Source: CAIVND01 sp035532075 (lineage in GTDB: Bacteria > Actinomycetota > Acidimicrobiia > Acidimicrobiales > Bog-793). Taken from it: a stretch of 9,706 nt of DNA. The notes under the pieces were generated by a model. The model was given only the letters and a program-made list of their open reading frames with translations. It searched no databases and had not been told where the DNA came from. Made by a program: the position numbers and the translations under genes. This document shows, in pieces, positions 6,652 through 9,706 of the stretch (position 1 is its first letter; every line of letters starts with the position of its first letter). The stretch is from assembly GCA_035532075.1 (NCBI GenBank), contig DATKRV010000065.1, positions 1 to 9,706 on the forward strand, in the 5' to 3' direction.

Positions 6652-7689
6652 TCAAAGCCCGTAGAAGCGCCGAGGATTGGCATCGAACATCTTTTCGACG
6701 ACGGACATCGGGATCTCACCGTTCAATGCGCGTTGCTCGATGATGCTGAGTGCCTGAATCTCAGAGGACTGGTCTGCGTGGGTGTAATCAGTCCCTACCA
6801 TCAAGCGGTTCTCGAGCCCGAACGGCAGTAGATACGCAATGTCTTCGTGGCTCTGGCAAGCGACGTAGAGATTTCGTCGCTCGAACAGTTCCGTGTCGAC
6901 CGGAAGAGCCGAGTCGTAGACATCGGACTGCATCTGCTTGCGTCGCTCGGCTCCGCTATGCAGGCTGAGGAGATAGGGAACCCATGATGCGCCGGACTCG
7001 ATGAAGCCAAACCGCAACGCAGGAAATCGCTCACCGATATCGGAATTGATCAGCGGATCGAAGGCCTTCAGAGTATCAAGGGCAACCGGAGCGGCGGCCT
7101 CATGTGGACCCTCGGAGCCGACGTGGATGCACATCGGCAGGCCGAGCTCTGCTGCTGCCTCATAGAGTGGAAAGAAGTACGGGCTGTTGACCAGTCTTTG
7201 ATCGCACTCGACGGACTTCTTGAACACCCCGACTGCACCGTGTTCCTTGGCCCATTCGAGTTCCCTGACCGCCTCGTCCATCGAAAACAGCGGAAGCACC
7301 GCCACCCAGCGCAGTCGACCAGCTGTCGAAAAGGTGCGATCGGCGATCCATCTGTTGTACGAACGGACCTGCGCGAGCTCGACATCGGCATGTCCGACAT
7401 AACTGCTCCGTATGTGCATCGTCGGATAGATGACCTGTAGATCAATATTCAACCGGTCAAGATGCTCGATGCGAGCCTTGACATCGAGCAACTGTGATGT
7501 CTCCGCCGTGGCTCCGGTACGACGATAATCCCGGTTCGCTCGACGAAACGACAGTCCACCAGATATCCACGACCTGTCGCGGTTTCCCTCGATCTGTACA
7601 CACTCAGGTCGAAACTGCCTATCTCCGGGCAACAGATAATCCCATGTTGCCTCGGTCTCGTCGACGTGTGAATCGGCATCAATGCGCAT
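6652..7689 (-). CDS. amidohydrolase-2 family (ACMSD-like TIM-barrel) protein
   Basis: A 345-residue cytosolic TIM-barrel hydrolase or decarboxylase of the amidohydrolase-2 family, related to aminocarboxymuconate-semialdehyde decarboxylase. The N terminus has DADSHVDE at 4-11 (Asp6 and His8 in place of the classic H-x-H), a common form in actinobacterial members. Further metal-site marks are CIHVG with His189, the FIESGASW strand at 229-236 and GTDYTHAD at 299-306 with Asp301. The ending DANPRRFYGL is the usual C-terminal marker of the family. The start is fixed by GGGGGAGGGG two bases before the ATG. Family members act on aromatic breakdown products and many other compounds, and no catabolic genes flank it, so the substrate cannot be named. 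A 174-base gap holding a hairpin follows before ettA. Confidence 0.85.
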   Translation of the reverse strand: MRIDADSHVDETEATWDYLLPGDRQFRPECVQIEGNRDRSWISGGLSFRRANRDYRRTGATAETSQLLDVKARIEHLDRLNIDLQVIYPTMHIRSSYVGHADVELAQVRSYNRWIADRTFSTAGRLRWVAVLPLFSMDEAVRELEWAKEHGAVGVFKKSVECDQRLVNSPYFFPLYEAAAELGLPMCIHVGSEGPHEAAAPVALDTLKAFDPLINSDIGERFPALRFGFIESGASWVPYLLSLHSGAERRKQMQSDVYDSALPVDTELFERRNLYVACQSHEDIAYLLPFGLENRLMVGTDYTHADQSSEIQALSIIEQRALNGEIPMSVVEKMFDANPRRFYGL

Positions 7690-7838
7690 CGCCCCTCCCC
7701 CTCACGCCAATACTCTCACCAAGTCTTACTCGCTTGACCCCACGGGCACGGTCATCTGATCGATCTCTCGGCCTCACACAATTGCTCTGCAAATCTCGCG
7801 AAACATTCAGCACAGTCATGTCTCACCAGGAGAAAGGA

Positions 7839-7955
7839 GTGGCGAACGTGACGCGCCACGAGCCGCGGCACGCATTCGTTTCGAGCAGTCCGACGACGAT
7901 GAATTGGCAGGTGAATGGCGCCGCGCTCGGTCACCCGGGCAGATATTTCCTCTAG
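7839..7955 (+). CDS. possible small leader ORF upstream of the SCO gene
   Basis: A 38-codon frame starts at GTG 7839 and follows AGGAGA with a five-base spacer. A second in-frame GTG at 7848 follows GGAG with an eight-base spacer. The product ends in TMNWQVNGAALGHPGRYFL and matches no family known to me. Its TAG (7953-7955) overlaps by one base a GTG that reads into the SCO frame and lies 11 bases before the SCO ATG, an arrangement that allows translational coupling. The strong ribosome sites are the main support. The other 149 bases of the spacer (7690-7838) show nothing convincing. It could equally be non-coding leader. Confidence 0.4.
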   Translation: MANVTRHEPRHAFVSSSPTTMNWQVNGAALGHPGRYFL

Positions 7956-7966
7956 TGTGTTGGGCC

Positions 7967-8893
7967 ATGACCGATGATCACGAGGCCTCCGAGGCGCGCG
8001 CCCAGGCGCCGCCCCCTGAGACTTCGCCCCCCGTTCCCGCTCGACAGGCTGGCATCTCCGATGAGGAGCGAGCCGCAGCTCTCCGGGCCGGCATCGCTCC
8101 GGTACCGCTCAAATTCATCCGCTGGGTAATCCTCGGTTTTGCCATCTTGGGTATTGGTGGATTTGTCGGTGACAAAGTACTCGGAAATGGATCCGCGAGC
8201 ACGCCGACCGCACTCGCGGAAAACACCGGGGGGAACAACGGTGTGCCGACGGGAACCCCTGCGACAACATTCGTCCCGGTTGCCCCCGCCCCATCCTCTG
8301 GGCCGAGTGTTCCAACTTCGATGAATGCCTTCCTTAGCCTCAAGTCACTCAAGAACGCACCGGCGCCGGCGATTGGCCTCACCCAGCAATCGGGACAGTC
8401 ATGGTCATTGCGCGACGCGAGGGGGAAAAGCCTCGTCGTCACATTTGCAAATGCGGAGTGCAACGACTCCTGTTCGGTCCTCGCGAGTGAGATCTCCGAC
8501 GCCAATCGCGATCTCGGCAAGAGGGCAAAGAACGTCATCTTCGTCGTAGTCAACTCGGATCCGCTCGAAACATCTCTCGCTCCAACTCCCCCATTGCTCA
8601 CCGAGACGCCGCTCAATTCAATGCCAAATGTGACCTATCTCACCGGAAAACTCACAGAGCTATCGTCGGTCTGGTCAAGCTACGGAGTTACTGTTGTGGT
8701 TCAACCCTCGACACGAACAGTGACGCATAATGACATCATGTATTTCATCAGTCCGACCGGGCGACTCTCTTATCGCGTGACTCCGTTCGCGAACGAGGGA
8801 GTCAACGGAGTCTTTACCCTCCCAAAGTCGGACATCGCCCGCTTCGGCGCGGGCATCGCCTCAGTCGTCATAAACATGGAAAGGGGGTCGTGA
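7967..8893 (+). CDS. membrane-anchored SCO1/SenC-like copper chaperone
   Basis: A 308-residue protein. SCO proteins deliver copper to, or reduce, the CuA site of cytochrome oxidase subunit II at the outer face of the membrane. Residues 1-50 are a Pro- and Ala-rich cytosolic segment. A single membrane anchor runs from about 52 to 69 (WVILGFAILGIGGFVGDK). It is followed by a Pro/Thr/Ser-rich linker to about 120 and then a thioredoxin-like domain. That domain starts at FLSLKSLKNAPAPAIGL and carries VVTFANAECNDSCS, whose Cys165 and Cys169 form the SCO C-x3-C copper site; the usual Pro after the second Cys is Ser. Phe-Val-Val-Val-Asn (192-196) is the central strand. The distal copper-ligand histidine appears as His254 in VTHNDIMYFISPTGRL, matching the SCO H-x-x-x-x-Y-x-x-x-P-x-G-R pattern. 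ATG 7967 is chosen; GTG 7955 is possible and no clear ribosome site is seen. It shares its role with ctaG and sits 34 bases before the next gene. Confidence 0.75.
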   Translation: MTDDHEASEARAQAPPPETSPPVPARQAGISDEERAAALRAGIAPVPLKFIRWVILGFAILGIGGFVGDKVLGNGSASTPTALAENTGGNNGVPTGTPATTFVPVAPAPSSGPSVPTSMNAFLSLKSLKNAPAPAIGLTQQSGQSWSLRDARGKSLVVTFANAECNDSCSVLASEISDANRDLGKRAKNVIFVVVNSDPLETSLAPTPPLLTETPLNSMPNVTYLTGKLTELSSVWSSYGVTVVVQPSTRTVTHNDIMYFISPTGRLSYRVTPFANEGVNGVFTLPKSDIARFGAGIASVVINMERGS

Positions 8894-8927
8894 CCAAAGC
8901 CTGAATCTGGCAACGTCACGACATATC

Positions 8928-9566
8928 ATGCCGCTCACACTTGACGATTACGTAGTCGAGGTACCCGAACGTCCAGTTTGGTACAAGCGCACCTCAACTC
9001 TTATCGTGCTTGCAGTCGCGGTGGTGATCGCGGCATCGGTGCTCGTGGATCTACCCAGCAAGATTACTCTTGGTGCGGATGCCTCTGCGCAGACAAAGAT
9101 CATGGACGAGATCAATAATGACCTCGCAGGCTGTGCCTATGCGACTATCGAGTCGTTCACGATCTATCGAGACCTGCAGGCAAAGACGCTCACCGCGCAA
9201 AACCGATCACAGGCACCTTCGATGCTCCGCGATGACCAGATCGCGTGCTCGCTGACCAGCAGCTCGATCTATGACCTATCGAACATTCAGCCGACTGGAT
9301 CACCAGCAGGGCACAGAGTCAGCGACATCGCGCGTATTGGTATCCTCTGGGCGGCCTCCGATGCGCAGTCTGCAATCATTGACATTCAAAAGATATTCTC
9401 CGGCACAGCCACACCCTCGATCTTCCATGGGCTCGCGAATGCCGAGAACCAGCTGCAGCGCGATCGATCAAGTGCATTTGCCGACATTGCGGCTGCTGAG
9501 AGGGACGTGCACGGGAAACTCCCCACTCCGAACCTACCGCGGCTCACCCGGCTCTCTGGGATCTAA
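8928..9566 (+). CDS. unrecognised membrane-anchored protein next to the SCO gene
   Basis: A 212-residue protein of no family known to me. Residues 1-22 are a short cytosolic part, 24-40 (TLIVLAVAVVIAASVLV) form one membrane anchor, and the rest is predicted outside the membrane. The outer domain looks mostly helical, with DASAQTKIMDEINNDLAGCAYATIES and a later NAENQLQRDRSSAFADIAAAERDVH that could form a coiled or bundled helix. Two cysteines (69 and 107) could form a disulphide. No metal or catalytic motif is evident. It starts 34 bases after the SCO stop, has no good ribosome site, and is probably in the same transcript. Its TAA stop coincides with the likely edge of the IS element. If CTAA is the target duplication, the stop belongs to the original gene and the protein is complete; otherwise the end may be altered. 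Confidence 0.75.
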   Translation: MPLTLDDYVVEVPERPVWYKRTSTLIVLAVAVVIAASVLVDLPSKITLGADASAQTKIMDEINNDLAGCAYATIESFTIYRDLQAKTLTAQNRSQAPSMLRDDQIACSLTSSSIYDLSNIQPTGSPAGHRVSDIARIGILWAASDAQSAIIDIQKIFSGTATPSIFHGLANAENQLQRDRSSAFADIAAAERDVHGKLPTPNLPRLTRLSGI

Positions 9567-9706
9567 GTAAGTGTTTGAGAAGTAGTCATAGGTGTTGTGT
9601 TGCCCACGGTTTGGGACCCGGTCTCGGTGCAAGACGATTGAGCATCAACCCGACCATCGCCCAGCGAACGAGTGCTTCATGGGTCTCGGGAAGTCGTTCG
9701 TAATCA
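9567..9706 (-). mobile_element. 3' end of an IS5-type insertion sequence (partial)
   Basis: The element enters from the right edge. Its outer end is placed at 9567, just after CTAA (9563-9566), which fits the Y-T-A-R four-base target sites of IS5-group elements. The first bases, GTAAGTGTTTGAGAAG, could be the terminal inverted repeat, since G-T-T-T-G-A-like ends occur in several IS5 subgroups. The matching left end lies outside the window, so the boundary and the duplication are inferred. Confidence 0.5.
9586..9705 (-). CDS. IS5-family transposase, C-terminal part
   Basis: Forty codons are visible up to the TGA at 9588-9586, reading DYERLPETHEALVRWAMVGL, then MLNRLAPRPGPKPWATQHL. The pattern DYER-LPE-x-x-EA-L-x-RWAM-x-GLM-x-x-RL is the typical C terminus of DDE transposases of the IS5/IS427 type in actinobacteria, directly following the helix with the catalytic Glu, which lies beyond the window edge. 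The N-terminal and catalytic parts are not visible, so whether the gene is intact cannot be judged. It runs towards the unrecognised membrane protein, and only 19 bases separate the two stop codons. Confidence 0.85.
   Translation of the reverse strand, partial: DYERLPETHEALVRWAMVGLMLNRLAPRPGPKPWATQHL

Noticed and set aside
6498..6719. Short - strand frame filling the gap between the amidohydrolase and ettA
   Set aside because: It overlaps the end of the amidohydrolase in another frame, lacks a ribosome site, and its sequence shows no recognisable domain.
9567..9600. Match between the IS end and the left window edge, which would make the whole window a composite transposon
   Set aside because: Bases 1-140 contain no copy of the GTAAGTGTTTGAGAAG end in either orientation, so no flanking copy is supported within the window.

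Overview
The window looks like chromosomal DNA of a moderately G+C-rich actinobacterium. The best guess is the Acidimicrobiia (the Ferrimicrobium-type acidophiles come to mind). This rests on protein style only: an actinobacterial ArdC-like fragment, a caa3_CtaG-type oxidase assembly protein, an actinobacterial amidohydrolase-2 and a divergent SCO protein. No rRNA or other marker gene is present, so the taxon is tentative. No CRISPR array, tRNA or rRNA was seen.

Layout. Bases 1-258 hold gene debris: a possible C-terminal tail on the + strand and, on the - strand, the first ~40 codons of an ArdC-like ssDNA-binding protein that then loses its family sequence. Next comes a + strand ctaG-type gene (441-1478). 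It overlaps tail to tail with a - strand pair, pgi (4181-2541) followed by a ketopantoate-reductase family gene (2473-1451). A 265-base divergent spacer separates pgi from a small + strand dimeric alpha/beta-barrel protein (4447-4719). A further - strand pair follows, an amidohydrolase-2 (7689-6652) and the ABC-F translation factor ettA (6477-4798). The right part is on the + strand: a possible small leader ORF (7839-7955), a membrane-anchored SCO-like protein with both copper-ligand cysteines and the distal histidine (7967-8893), and an unrecognised membrane-anchored protein of 212 residues (8928-9566). The window ends in the 3' end of an IS5-type transposase on the - strand, whose boundary appears to touch the stop codon of that protein.

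How the genes may work together. CtaG and SCO are both copper-handling factors for haem-copper oxidase assembly, so two of the + strand genes point to respiratory oxidase maturation, although unrelated genes lie between them. The 212-residue protein directly after the SCO gene is the most plausible new partner in that process. The rest is housekeeping: glycolysis/gluconeogenesis (pgi), translation (ettA) and general metabolism. No gene-free stretch exceeds 300 bases; the largest spacers (259-440, 4182-4446, 7690-7838) contain only short inverted repeats and weak promoter-like matches.
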